Assembly: GCF_004363305.1 (NCBI RefSeq)
Contig: NZ_SNZA01000006.1
Span: forward strand, 186,001 to 250,000
Length of the DNA stretch: 64,000 nt
Direction of reading: 5' to 3'
Origin: Marinomonas communis
Lineage (GTDB): Bacteria > Pseudomonadota > Gammaproteobacteria > Pseudomonadales > Marinomonadaceae
Under the pieces are notes generated by a model. The model saw nothing but the letters and a program-made list of their open reading frames with translations. It made no database searches and was not told where the DNA came from. How positions within the stretch are numbered: position 1 is the stretch's first letter; the number at the start of each line of letters is the position of its first letter. A program made the position numbers and the translations under genes. Positions 32,268 to 41,543 of this stretch are shown in pieces.

Positions 32268-34643
32268 TTACGCTCTTTCTTTGACATGCAGTCCGATGAG
32301 AAACTCAACGCCTTGCCCTTCTTCACTGCGACATTCAATCGTGCCACCGAGTACGTTAGTCACTATATTGTAAGTGACATTTAGGCCTAATCCTGTTCCG
32401 CCTTTACCGCGATTAGTGGTAAAGAAAGGATCAAATATCTTAGGTAGATTCAAAGAACTGATGCCTTTGCCATCGTCTCGGTAACGAATATCAAAAGCCC
32501 GATCGCCTAAGTCATTGACGGTAATACCAATCGTGCCAGAATCCTTCCCATCAAAGCCGTGGTGAATTGAGTTCATAATTAGGTTGGTGAACACTTGTGA
32601 AATCAGCCCTGGATTTGTGTAGACGTTAATATCTATAGGACAATCGATGACGACTTCGGCATTTGCTTTGCGCACAACAGACCCTAGGCTAAAGACGATT
32701 TCCTCTAAGTACTCCTTCAGATTAATCTCTCGATCTTCTTCACTGGTCTGATCCACTGCGATCTGCTTAAAGCCTTTCACCAACTGGGCTGTTCGATCCA
32801 AGTTTTTCTTAACGATATCGGCAATATCTTGGCTACTACCAAGGAAATCTTCTAAATCTTGCTCCGTTAGCTCACCGTTCTGATAGCGACGGTTTAATTT
32901 ATCTCGCTCTTCTACAAACTGGGTGATGCCCATTAGCCCCACACCAACAGGTGTATTGATTTCATGGGCGACCCCTGCCACCAGAGACCCCAGGCTCGCC
33001 ATTTTTTCTGACTCTACCAATTTGTCTTGAGTCTGCTTGAGGTTCTCGATCGTGCTCTCAAGCTCAGCGTTACGTTCAACAATCTCAAGCTCTAGCTCTT
33101 TTTTATCGCTGATATCGCGTGTGATTGAGTAGGTCACTTCGCGCCCATTCAGCGATAAAAGCCCCACAATTAGCTCGGTCCAAAACTCGGTGCCATCGGT
33201 CTTCTTATGCACCCATTCACAACGAAAACTTCCGTTTTCAAATACCTCGGCAGCCCGCTCTTCAAAGTGCTCTGCCGTTGTTCTACCATCTGGCTGATAT
33301 ACTGGTGAGACAAGCACCGGATTCAGCCCTATTACCTCGTCCTTATGTTTGAAGCCCATTAGTTTAAGGAAAGCTTTATTACAATCGAGGTACTTCTCAC
33401 CGTCAAAGAAAGTTAACCCGTCTTCAGACTCATTAAAGAGTGTCTCAAAGGTGAGCTTCTGATCTGCGATCTTAAGCTCTAATTCTTTCTTCTCAGTGAT
33501 GTCCCGTGTGGTTGTGAAAAACACTTCTTCGCCGTTTAAAACGATGGTGTTGACGATGATTTCTGTCCAAAACTCGGTGCCATCGGTTTTCTTATGCACC
33601 CATTCAAAGCGTGCATGCCCGTTTTCTATAATTTCGGTATTGAGCTCGATTGCTCGTTCAAAGGAAATACTGCCATCTGCTTGCAACTCAGGCGAGATGG
33701 CCAAAGGGCTCAAGCCGATAATGTCTTCTTTCGATTCAAAGCCCATCATACTTACAAAGGCTTTATTACAATCGAGGTACTGTCGGCCATCGTAAATAGT
33801 CATGCCATCTAGGGATTCTTCAAAAAGGGTTTCAAAGGTTCGTTTTTGTTGCTCCAACCGGAACTCTAAATCTTTCTTTTCAGAAATGTCCCTGATCACA
33901 GCGTATATTGAATCTACGCCATTAAGCGTCACTTTTGTCAGAATCACTTCGGTCCAAAACTCGGTGCCATCAACCTTTTTATGCATCCATTCGAAACGAT
34001 TATGCACACCTTGCCCCAGAGAACCTTTAATCACTTCTTGGGCTGCTTCTTTAGATGTTCTACCATCCGGTTGGTACTCTGGCGATACCTGCGAAGGATG
34101 AATACCAATCACCTCTTCCTTTGACGAAAAGCCAAACATTCTCACAAACGCTTTATTGCAGTCAGTGTATTGTTTGCCATCAAACACACTTAAACCGTCC
34201 AAAGACTCGTTAAATAACGTTTCAAAAGTCTCTTTTTGCTCAGCGATTTTGAGCTCTAGGTCTTTCTTCTCTGATATATCGCGCCAATTGGCATGCACTA
34301 CTACTTCACCATTAAGGACCATCTTGGTGAGGATGACTTCTGTCCAAAAAGGCTCGCCATTGAACTTTTTATGGATCCATTCAAAACGCACACTGCCTTC
34401 GTTGTAGCAACGCTCAATAAGCTGCATCCCCTTATCAGCAGAGCTTTGACCGTCATATTGAAACTCAGGCGAAAAGTCGAATGGTGTCAAACCGATAAAG
34501 TCTTCTCGTTTAGAGGCACCAACTAAATCCAGCATCGACTGATTACAGTCGACAAAATAACCGTCCTTAAAAATGGCCAAGCCATCTTTCGAATCCCGGA
34601 ATACCGTTTCAAAACCACTGTCCTGAGTTGCTGTTTCTGCCAT
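32268..34643 (-). CDS. Four-PAS sensor histidine kinase
   Basis: About 791 residues. Four tandem PAS-PAC units ending near 125, 251, 380 and 508, each closing with RDISEKKxLE-type sequence and highly similar to each other (CNKAF, DGTEFWTE recur). A coiled coil follows, then the dimerisation domain with the phospho-acceptor in VAGVAHEINTP (H about 560) and a HATPase with NLIMNSIHHG, DDGKGI and GGTGLGLN. No membrane segment: cytoplasmic sensor. The start is set at the ATG 34643 because the first PAS begins there; an in-frame ATG at 34748 adds 35 unconvincing residues. No response regulator is adjacent. Confidence 0.85.
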   Translation of the reverse strand: MAETATQDSGFETVFRDSKDGLAIFKDGYFVDCNQSMLDLVGASKREDFIGLTPFDFSPEFQYDGQSSADKGMQLIERCYNEGSVRFEWIHKKFNGEPFWTEVILTKMVLNGEVVVHANWRDISEKKDLELKIAEQKETFETLFNESLDGLSVFDGKQYTDCNKAFVRMFGFSSKEEVIGIHPSQVSPEYQPDGRTSKEAAQEVIKGSLGQGVHNRFEWMHKKVDGTEFWTEVILTKVTLNGVDSIYAVIRDISEKKDLEFRLEQQKRTFETLFEESLDGMTIYDGRQYLDCNKAFVSMMGFESKEDIIGLSPLAISPELQADGSISFERAIELNTEIIENGHARFEWVHKKTDGTEFWTEIIVNTIVLNGEEVFFTTTRDITEKKELELKIADQKLTFETLFNESEDGLTFFDGEKYLDCNKAFLKLMGFKHKDEVIGLNPVLVSPVYQPDGRTTAEHFEERAAEVFENGSFRCEWVHKKTDGTEFWTELIVGLLSLNGREVTYSITRDISDKKELELEIVERNAELESTIENLKQTQDKLVESEKMASLGSLVAGVAHEINTPVGVGLMGITQFVEERDKLNRRYQNGELTEQDLEDFLGSSQDIADIVKKNLDRTAQLVKGFKQIAVDQTSEEDREINLKEYLEEIVFSLGSVVRKANAEVVIDCPIDINVYTNPGLISQVFTNLIMNSIHHGFDGKDSGTIGITVNDLGDRAFDIRYRDDGKGISSLNLPKIFDPFFTTNRGKGGTGLGLNVTYNIVTNVLGGTIECRSEEGQGVEFLIGLHVKERA

Positions 34644-35029
34644 ATGCACACCAAATATTGAAACTGAATTTGTAGCGATAAAAACTCTGTCTCTATTGAA
34701 GCTAGCAAAAGCCTCCGAGATTGCCACTTCCAAATGTATACACATCATTGGAGCGTTTAGTGACTGTAAATGATGCTTTTTGAGCCAAAAGAAGTGCTTA
34801 CCCTGTTCATACTAGGGGAGTGTGGTAATCTGAAGTGATCGTTATACATTAAGGAGCATATTTTGTTTGCGACAGCCAAGGACCCTAAGCATAAGACACT
34901 GAGCATCTCTCTTTACTTCAGTACTGCCTTTTCTTGGCCCCCTTCCCCTCTCTAAATAGACCCTAGAAAACACTACGCCTTTTTCACTAAGGCACTCTTT
35001 CTAACAATAACAAACTAAAAAGTGATTTT
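34644..35029. other. Intergenic region between kinase and sugar transporter
   Basis: Divergent promoters are expected. TTATACAT near 34842 resembles a -10 element. One small ORF with a good binding site is described separately. Otherwise I see nothing. Confidence 0.4.
34863..34955 (+). CDS. Possible 30-residue leader peptide
   Basis: TTG at 34863, 6 nt after AAGGAG, opens 30 codons ending TAA at 34953-34955, 75 nt before the sugar transporter gene. The peptide starts MFATAKDPKHKTLSI and ends WPPSPL; the C-terminal prolines could stall ribosomes. It could be an upstream regulatory ORF or a chance reading frame. Confidence 0.3.
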   Translation: MFATAKDPKHKTLSISLYFSTAFSWPPSPL

Positions 35030-36499
35030 ATGGATAGCATGGATTGTAAGTCTTATAACCTTCGTTACCTCTTGTCGATTTGCGGAATTGCCGCACTCGG
35101 AGGGCTTTTATTTGGCTATGACACCGCCGTTATTTCTGGTGCCGTTAACCCTATCTCCCGATATTTCGAACTTACTCCGTTTGAAACAGGCTGGGCTGTC
35201 TCAAACGTAGCCATTGGCTGCATTGTAGGTGCGCTATCGTCTGGCTGGCTCGCCGGTAAGCTTGGTCGTAAAAAAGCGCTGATTCTGTCTGCCTTACTAT
35301 TTACCATCTCTGCCATTGGCGCCGCAGTGGCTATGAGCTTCTCATCATTTATCGTTTACCGTTTGATTGGCGGTATTGCCGTAGGCATTGCATCCAGCGT
35401 GTCGCCTATGTACATGAGTGAAGTCTCCCCCAAAAACATTCGTGGCCGAGCTGTTGGTATGCAGAACTTTGCGATTGTATTTGGTCAGGTGGTGATTTTC
35501 TTTGGTAACTTTATGATTGCCAAAGGCGCGGCGACGGAATGGATCGATACTGTCGGCTGGCGCATTATGATTGGCTCAGAGGTGATTCCTTGTCTGCTTT
35601 TCTGTCTAGTGGTGTTTATGATCCCAGAATCTCCTCGTTGGCTAGTGATGAAGGGGCAGTCAGCAAAAGCGAAACGCATCTTAAGCAAAATTGGCGGTTC
35701 GCAGTACGCAACGCATGAATTAGCCGCCATCGAGAAAAGCCTCACCTCTCTAAACCAAACAGTTCAACAACAAACACAAACGTCGCAGTTGCTAAAGGAA
35801 AAACGCTTTTGGTGGATCGCCATCATTGCCAGCATGATCGCTGTGTTCCAGCAAGCCAGCGGCGTCAACATTATGATGTACTTTGCCCCAGTGTTATTAG
35901 AAGGTGTGACTGGGGATGCTGAAACGGCCCTGTTTATGACCATCTGGATTGGTGTTATCCAGCTAATTGGTACTGGAATTGGTGCGTTTCTAATGGACAA
36001 AGTTGGCCGTGTACCGCTGCTTCGTATGGGGGCACTTGGCTGTATCCTTGGATTATTAACCACGTCGTACTTCTTATACGGCAGTGGCTCGATGGACGCT
36101 GCCAGCGCTACCCTGTATGGCTACTTAACCCTAGCGGGCATGCTGATCTTTATGGTGTTTTTCTCATTCTCTTGGGCTTTGGGTGCTTGGATCATCATTT
36201 CCGAAATCTTTCCAAATCGCATGCGCTCTTTCGGTATGTCGATTGCCATCACCTTTATGTGGGTCAGTAACTTCCTAATCAGCCTGATTTTCCCAATTCT
36301 GAACGAGAACACCTACCTCATTGAGCATTTCCATGGGGCAGCTCCGATGTGGCTATTTGCGGGCATTATGGCGATCGCTTATTGGTTTATCGGGCGATAC
36401 CTTCCTGAAACAAAAGGTGTTCCACTCGAACAAATGGAGCAAAATGTGATCAGCAAAGTGGAGCAACGCCCTTTACAAACCAGACTCACCACTCGTTAA
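35030..36499 (+). CDS. MFS sugar:proton symporter (XylE/GalP-like)
   Basis: 489 residues with twelve membrane segments. Sugar-porter motifs present: GYDTAVISGAV (about 28-38), GRKKAL in loop 2-3, PESPRWL at the end of the N-half, QQASGVNIMMY in helix 7, GRVPLL in loop 8-9 and PETKGVPLEQM at the C-terminus. Inner-membrane import of a hexose or pentose. No sugar catabolic genes are adjacent, so substrate is open. ATG 35030 lacks a clear binding site. Confidence 0.87.
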   Translation: MDSMDCKSYNLRYLLSICGIAALGGLLFGYDTAVISGAVNPISRYFELTPFETGWAVSNVAIGCIVGALSSGWLAGKLGRKKALILSALLFTISAIGAAVAMSFSSFIVYRLIGGIAVGIASSVSPMYMSEVSPKNIRGRAVGMQNFAIVFGQVVIFFGNFMIAKGAATEWIDTVGWRIMIGSEVIPCLLFCLVVFMIPESPRWLVMKGQSAKAKRILSKIGGSQYATHELAAIEKSLTSLNQTVQQQTQTSQLLKEKRFWWIAIIASMIAVFQQASGVNIMMYFAPVLLEGVTGDAETALFMTIWIGVIQLIGTGIGAFLMDKVGRVPLLRMGALGCILGLLTTSYFLYGSGSMDAASATLYGYLTLAGMLIFMVFFSFSWALGAWIIISEIFPNRMRSFGMSIAITFMWVSNFLISLIFPILNENTYLIEHFHGAAPMWLFAGIMAIAYWFIGRYLPETKGVPLEQMEQNVISKVEQRPLQTRLTTR

Positions 36500-36544
36500 G
36501 TGGTATGCTGACGGATCATTAGGCATACGTCATTTGAGGTCATT

Positions 36545-37222
36545 ATGGCGACGCGAACGCGCGGCATTTTAAGATGGAGTTGGTCCATCTTATGGAAAAT
36601 AGCATTATTGTGGATATTGTTACTTCTACTAACGCGCTTCGTGCCGCCTCCGACATCAGCGTTTATGCTGCAAAGCTCTTACCCCGTCCAGCAATCATGG
36701 GTAGCGATCGACGAGCTACCCAGTTATATGCCTCTCGCGGTGGTTGCTTCTGAGGATCAACGCTTCCCAAATCATTTTGGTGTCGACTTCACAGCTATCA
36801 GCAATGCACTGGAAGATTACAGCGATGGCGAAGGTCTGCGTGGCGCCAGCACTATTTCCCAACAGACTGCCAAAAACCTATTTCTCTGGCCTGGACGTAG
36901 CCTTATCCGTAAAGGCTTAGAGGCAGGTTTAGCGATCAGTTTGGAAGCCATTTGGGGTAAAAAGCGCATCCTTGAGGTGTATCTCAACATTGCTGAATTT
37001 GGCAAAGGCATTTACGGCGTTGAAGCCGCTAGCCAACATTACTTTGGCCGCTCAGCCCGAGCCCTAACATCCAACCAAGCAGCTCGTTTAGCCGTATTAC
37101 TACCTAATCCGCAGCAACGAAATCCAAATCGACTCAGTGCGCATTTATTTGGAAGAGTGCAATGGATTGAGCGTCAAATGCGTCAATTGGGTGATGCCCA
37201 CCTCAATACAATACTCCAGTAA
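36545..37222 (+). CDS. mtgA: Monofunctional peptidoglycan transglycosylase
   Basis: 225 residues: one N-terminal membrane anchor (about 12-30) and a GT51 domain with EDQRFPNHFGVD (69-80), GASTISQQTAKNLFLWP and RILEVYLNIAEFGKGIYGVEAAS motifs; the first glutamate is catalytic. Polymerises glycan strands from lipid II in the periplasm. Normal length for MtgA. Confidence 0.95.
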   Translation: MATRTRGILRWSWSILWKIALLWILLLLLTRFVPPPTSAFMLQSSYPVQQSWVAIDELPSYMPLAVVASEDQRFPNHFGVDFTAISNALEDYSDGEGLRGASTISQQTAKNLFLWPGRSLIRKGLEAGLAISLEAIWGKKRILEVYLNIAEFGKGIYGVEAASQHYFGRSARALTSNQAARLAVLLPNPQQRNPNRLSAHLFGRVQWIERQMRQLGDAHLNTILQ

Positions 37223-37242
37223 AACTTCTTACAAAATAAACA

Positions 37243-37270
37243 TTGATTGATCACTTTTTAATCCTATAAT
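37243..37270 (+). promoter_or_regulatory. Sigma-70 promoter with hairpin-rich leader
   Basis: TTGATT, 16-nt spacer, TATAAT upstream of the CBS protein gene. The likely transcript leader (from about 37277) contains two small hairpins: GTGCTTT/AAAGCAC at 37275-37296 and AAGCC/GGCTT at 37306-37322. Confidence 0.6.
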
Positions 37271-37385
37271 GCGCGTGCTTTTCATGGGGAAAGCACCGTC
37301 AATGGAAGCCAGAACAAGGCTTGTCGCACTGCTCCAAACAACGGTTTCAAATCGTTTTCGTATACTCTACGACTGAGGAATAGTG

Positions 37386-38663
37386 ATGAATGACCTGCTT
37401 TGGATTGGCCTGCTGATTCTGTTTGGCGCCTTGTTTGCTATGTCTGAAATTGGCATGGCCGCGGCACGTAAGATCAAACTACGTGTCATGCTAGAAGACG
37501 GTAATGAAAAAGCCGAATCGGTGCTTGCATTGCAGCAGAACCCTGGCGCGTTTTTCGCGATGATTCAAATCGCTCTGAACGCCATTTCCATCTTAGGCGG
37601 TATCGTCGGTGAACAAGCCCTAACGCCGTATATGAAAGACATGGTGGTCATGTTTTACCAAGGCCCTATGCTCGACCAGATCAGCTTTATGTTGTCGTTC
37701 TTGGCCTTAACCTCCCTGTTCATTCTTTTTGCTGATCTGCTACCAAAACGCTTAGCCATCATCATGCCTGAGGCCGTTGCTATTAAAATGGTCACGCCGA
37801 TGCGTTGGATTACCTTTGTGCTGATGCCAGTTGTCTTTCTGTTCAACGGTTTAACCAATGCTATTTTGCGTTTATTGAACTTGCCAACCAAACAGGAAGA
37901 GCTGGTTACAACAGAAGACATCGTCGCCATGATGGATGCCGGCGCAGAAGACGGCAGCCTACAAAAGCAAGAGTATCAATTAATCGGTAACGTATTTGAG
38001 TTGGACAGCTTGACCATCGGCAGTGCCATGACGCCCCGCGATCAAATTATCTATTTCGACGCAGAAGAAAGCAGTGCTGAAATCAGCCAGAAAATTATCG
38101 AGCATCCACACAATGACTTTCTGGTCTGTGATGGCAACCTCGACAAGATTCTAGGGGTCATCGAGTCTAAGGAAATCCTGCGTATGGTGCTAAAAGGCGA
38201 AGCGGCTCGCATTTTACCCGATCAAATTGACAAGGATTTGTTCTATCTACCAGAAACCCTCACGCTTTCCGAAGCGTTAAATGCCTTTAAAGTTGCACCA
38301 CAACCTTTTGCAGTCGTGGTTAACGAATATGGCACCGTAGTGGGGTTAGTAACGGTAAAAGATTTATTAAGCAGCTTTATGGGCGACTTAATCACCCCTC
38401 AAGACGCCGAGCAGATCGTAAAGCGCGACGAAAACTCTTGGCTGATAGAAGGCTTAACCCCGATTATCGATGTCATGCGCAGTCTAGACATTGAAGAGTT
38501 CCCAGACCGTAATCAATACGAAACGCTAGCAGGATTTGTGATTTATAAATTGAAGCGCCTCCCCAAACGCACCGACGCTTTTGTTCACGAAGGTTATAAG
38601 TTTGAAGTGCTGGATTTAGAAGGCGTGCGCGTCGAACAATTGCTGGTAACAAGAATTCCCTAG
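37386..38663 (+). CDS. DUF21/CBS/CorC_HlyC membrane protein
   Basis: 425 residues. N-terminal DUF21 (CNNM) membrane domain (about 1-190, four hydrophobic segments), tandem CBS domains (about 205-330, MTPRDQIIYFDAEES; VNEYGTVVGLVTVKDLL) and a C-terminal CorC_HlyC domain (about 345-425). The family includes magnesium/cobalt efflux proteins and the misnamed hemolysins. ATG 37386 is chosen because GAGGAA lies 6 nt upstream; a GTG at 37383 is the alternative. Confidence 0.88.
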   Translation: MNDLLWIGLLILFGALFAMSEIGMAAARKIKLRVMLEDGNEKAESVLALQQNPGAFFAMIQIALNAISILGGIVGEQALTPYMKDMVVMFYQGPMLDQISFMLSFLALTSLFILFADLLPKRLAIIMPEAVAIKMVTPMRWITFVLMPVVFLFNGLTNAILRLLNLPTKQEELVTTEDIVAMMDAGAEDGSLQKQEYQLIGNVFELDSLTIGSAMTPRDQIIYFDAEESSAEISQKIIEHPHNDFLVCDGNLDKILGVIESKEILRMVLKGEAARILPDQIDKDLFYLPETLTLSEALNAFKVAPQPFAVVVNEYGTVVGLVTVKDLLSSFMGDLITPQDAEQIVKRDENSWLIEGLTPIIDVMRSLDIEEFPDRNQYETLAGFVIYKLKRLPKRTDAFVHEGYKFEVLDLEGVRVEQLLVTRIP

Positions 38664-38681
38664 GACCAACCCCATAAGCGT

Positions 38682-39422
38682 TCACGCCACGGGTGCGAAC
38701 GCTTGGATTAATTGTTGATATAAGCTCTGCTCACTCGGCAGTGATGCTAGATGGTCCGCTAAACAGGTGTGAGCATCCGCTTTCACTTGTTCGTCAATGT
38801 GATTGAGTGCGTTGCTCAAATTGATCGGATAAATCAGTTGCTCAAGGTCTGCCTCGAGTAAGATGCAAGCTTGTGCCAAGACAACCTTTTCCCCTTGTTG
38901 TCCTAACGTCACTCGCTGAGCGGTCCCCACCACTTTTTGGCCCTTAATATTAATATTGTAATCGCCATCACAATAGGAAAATGGTGTGGCATGAGCTTCG
39001 GTTTCGATGCCAAGGGCTTTGAAAAAGCGCTGTAATGCGGCACAAAAACGTTCGTAGCTGTCTGAAATTGAATAAGGTTGATCTGTATCCCAAACATACA
39101 TATGCGACACGTTTAACACCCCCGCCACTTGCGGCACAGGGGCGCCACCTGTTCTGCGTGACAATATTTGCCAACCCTTTTCATGCAACTGGTCGATCAA
39201 CTCAGGAGTGGCCAACCACTTTTTACTAGCAGGTAACACCACCGTTGGCTCAGGTGTTTGCCACAGCAACAAAGCTTGCTGCAACGTATTTTGCTGAACC
39301 TTTTTTAGCAACTCACTTTCTTTTTCAAAGGCACGCTCTACGGTGGTGTTAGGTAACTGAATAATGCGGTTTTTACGCTTGGTCATCGTACGTGTTAACT
39401 CAACAGTTGAGGGAACTTTCAT
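38682..39422 (-). CDS. Lipoate-protein ligase A-like protein
   Basis: About 246 residues of the biotin/lipoate ligase fold. The LplA motif RRTGGGxVxH appears as SRRTGGAPVPQVAGVLN, and the lipoyl-AMP region as GDYNINIKGQKVVGTAQR. The replacement of the third glycine and the histidine (APVPQ) differs from canonical LplA, so substrate may be a related acyl acceptor (octanoyl or lipoyl transfer) or activity altered. Start ATG 39422 has GAGG at 4-5 nt. Confidence 0.75.
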   Translation of the reverse strand: MKVPSTVELTRTMTKRKNRIIQLPNTTVERAFEKESELLKKVQQNTLQQALLLWQTPEPTVVLPASKKWLATPELIDQLHEKGWQILSRRTGGAPVPQVAGVLNVSHMYVWDTDQPYSISDSYERFCAALQRFFKALGIETEAHATPFSYCDGDYNINIKGQKVVGTAQRVTLGQQGEKVVLAQACILLEADLEQLIYPINLSNALNHIDEQVKADAHTCLADHLASLPSEQSLYQQLIQAFAPVA

Positions 39423-39576
39423 CATACCTCAGGCCCCTCGATCACTCACCAACACTTATTCAAAATAGTGTGCTGAGAACGTTTAAAACATCGTATTCTT
39501 TTAAGGGCGTTCGCCCCATTTAATGTTAAAATCCCGACAAATTGTTAGCTCATCTCAATTCTTCAATAGGCCTGCC

Positions 39577-41505
39577 ATGACCGTTCTTTTAATGACTCCT
39601 CCAATGACTCAGTTGAATACTCCGTACCCCGCAACGGCGTATCTAACGGGCTTTTTGCGTTCTCGAGGTTACGAGGCGGTGCAGCGTGACCCAGCGATTG
39701 AGTTGTTCTTGGAGATGATGACGGCACAGGGCTTGGACATCATGCGTCAGCATGTGGAAGAGAACTTCGAGTCCTTTGAAGACGATGAGCTACCGGACGT
39801 GATTTACACCTTCCTCGCGGAGTTTGATCGCTACCGTTTGTGTGTTGAACCGGTGATTCGCTTCTTACAAGGCAAGGATTCGAGTCTTGCTATGCGCATT
39901 AACTCGCGCCGCTTTCTACCCGAAGGCCCCGCCTTTGATGTCATCGAGCAAATGGAAGCGGTGTCTGGCGATGTACTGAAAACTGCATTTGGTAACCTGG
40001 GCGTACAAGACAAAGCAAAGTACTTAGCGACCCTGTTTATCAATGATCTGTCTTCCGTGATCACTCAAGGGGTCGACCCTTACTTTGAGGTCAGTCGTTA
40101 CGGTGAACGCTTGGCCGCGGCCAATCCAACCTTTGATGATCTGTACGACACACTGATGGGCGAGCCGAGCTTTAGTTCAGAAATCCTTGAGCAGTTGGTG
40201 GAAGTTTACCTTGAAGAAACCCAACCCAGTGTGGTCGCGCTAACCGTGCCTTTCCCAGGCAATATGCTAGGTGCGCTTCGTATCGCGCAAACCTGTAAAG
40301 AAATTAATCCAGATATTCCTGTGGTGCTTGGCGGCGGCTTTGTGAATACAGAACTGCGCGCACTGAAAGACACGCGAGTGTTTGAATTTGTTGATTTTAT
40401 CTGTGTCGACGATGGCGAACGCCCGTTTATGACCTTGTTGGATTACTTTGATGGCAAGTGTGAAGTCGATGACTTAGTACGTACTTACTTCCTTGCTGAA
40501 GACCAAGACGGCGAGCCGTTCGTGTACTTCAACGACAATAAAGATCTAAAAGACATTCCGCAAACGGAAGTGGGCGCGCCAGTGTACGACGGCTTGCCTC
40601 TGACTGAATATTTATCTCTATGTGAAATGCTCAACCCCATGCACCGTATCTGGAGTGATGGCCGCTGGAACAAGCTGACCATTGCCCATGGCTGTTACTG
40701 GAAGAAGTGTAGTTTCTGTGATGTGAGCTTGGATTACATCGAACGCTACGACTACGCTGGTGCCGATATCTTAGTAGATCGTATCGAGCAATTGATCGAA
40801 GAAACCGGTCAGACCGGCTTCCACTTTGTTGATGAAGCGGCGCCACCAAAAGCCTTGTTTGCCCTAGCGGAACGTTTAATCGAGCGTGGTGTAGTAATCA
40901 GCTGGTGGGGCAATATTCGCTTCGAGAAAACCTTCTCTCCAGAGAAATGCCAATTGCTGGCGGACTCTGGTTGCATCGCCGTTAGCGGCGGCTTGGAAGT
41001 CGCCTCAGATCGTCTACTGAAACTAATGAAGAAAGGCGTTAGCGTCGAGCAAGTCGCCCGTGTCACCAAAGGCTTCAGTGATGCCGGTATCTTGGTGCAT
41101 GCCTACTTGATGTACGGTTTCCCAACACAAACCGAGCAGGAAACCGTTGATGCCCTAGAAATGGTACGCCAGATGATGTCCCACGGCTGTTTCCAATCGG
41201 CTTACTGGCACCGCTTCGCCGCCACCATTCACAGCCCAATTGGTATCAACCCAGAAGAATACGGCATTACCTTGGCAGAGCGCCCAGAGACGCTGTTTGC
41301 TGAAAACGACGTGGATTTCTTTGACCCAACCGGCACCGACCATGAAATGCTCGGCAATGGCCTGCGCAAGGCCCTTTACAACTACATGCACGGTATTGGC
41401 TTTGATCAGCCGATGAGCTTCTGGTTTGATCAATCAGTGGCACGCCCTACCGTCAAAAAAGACCTGATCAGCAAGGCCTTTAGCAACTTGATAGCCAGTA
41501 GTTAA
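39577..41505 (+). CDS. B12-binding-domain radical SAM protein
   Basis: 642 residues. N-terminal cobalamin-binding-like Rossmann domain (about 180-260, PSVVALTVPFPGNMLGALRIAQTCKE and VVLGGGFVN in parts) and a radical SAM barrel. The cluster motif is GCYWKKCSFC (near 371-380), that is CX4CX2C rather than the canonical CX3CX2C. Later barrel motifs VDEAAPP and GLEVASDRLLKLMKKG are those of this class. Reaction unknown. Start at ATG 39577 (AGG 6 nt upstream); ATG 39523 is in frame. Stands alone. Confidence 0.83.
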   Translation: MTVLLMTPPMTQLNTPYPATAYLTGFLRSRGYEAVQRDPAIELFLEMMTAQGLDIMRQHVEENFESFEDDELPDVIYTFLAEFDRYRLCVEPVIRFLQGKDSSLAMRINSRRFLPEGPAFDVIEQMEAVSGDVLKTAFGNLGVQDKAKYLATLFINDLSSVITQGVDPYFEVSRYGERLAAANPTFDDLYDTLMGEPSFSSEILEQLVEVYLEETQPSVVALTVPFPGNMLGALRIAQTCKEINPDIPVVLGGGFVNTELRALKDTRVFEFVDFICVDDGERPFMTLLDYFDGKCEVDDLVRTYFLAEDQDGEPFVYFNDNKDLKDIPQTEVGAPVYDGLPLTEYLSLCEMLNPMHRIWSDGRWNKLTIAHGCYWKKCSFCDVSLDYIERYDYAGADILVDRIEQLIEETGQTGFHFVDEAAPPKALFALAERLIERGVVISWWGNIRFEKTFSPEKCQLLADSGCIAVSGGLEVASDRLLKLMKKGVSVEQVARVTKGFSDAGILVHAYLMYGFPTQTEQETVDALEMVRQMMSHGCFQSAYWHRFAATIHSPIGINPEEYGITLAERPETLFAENDVDFFDPTGTDHEMLGNGLRKALYNYMHGIGFDQPMSFWFDQSVARPTVKKDLISKAFSNLIASS

Positions 41506-41543
41506 TACTGACTATCATTCACCGTAGCTTATATTGGCTTTAG

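Noticed and set aside
33100-34620. Repeated DNA in the kinase gene as a mobile or satellite element
   Set aside because: The repetition is explained by four similar PAS domains in one open frame.
37271-37385. yybP-ykoY (manganese) riboswitch before the CBS protein gene
   Set aside because: GGGGAAAGCACC resembles part of the motif, but the rest of the conserved junction is not present.
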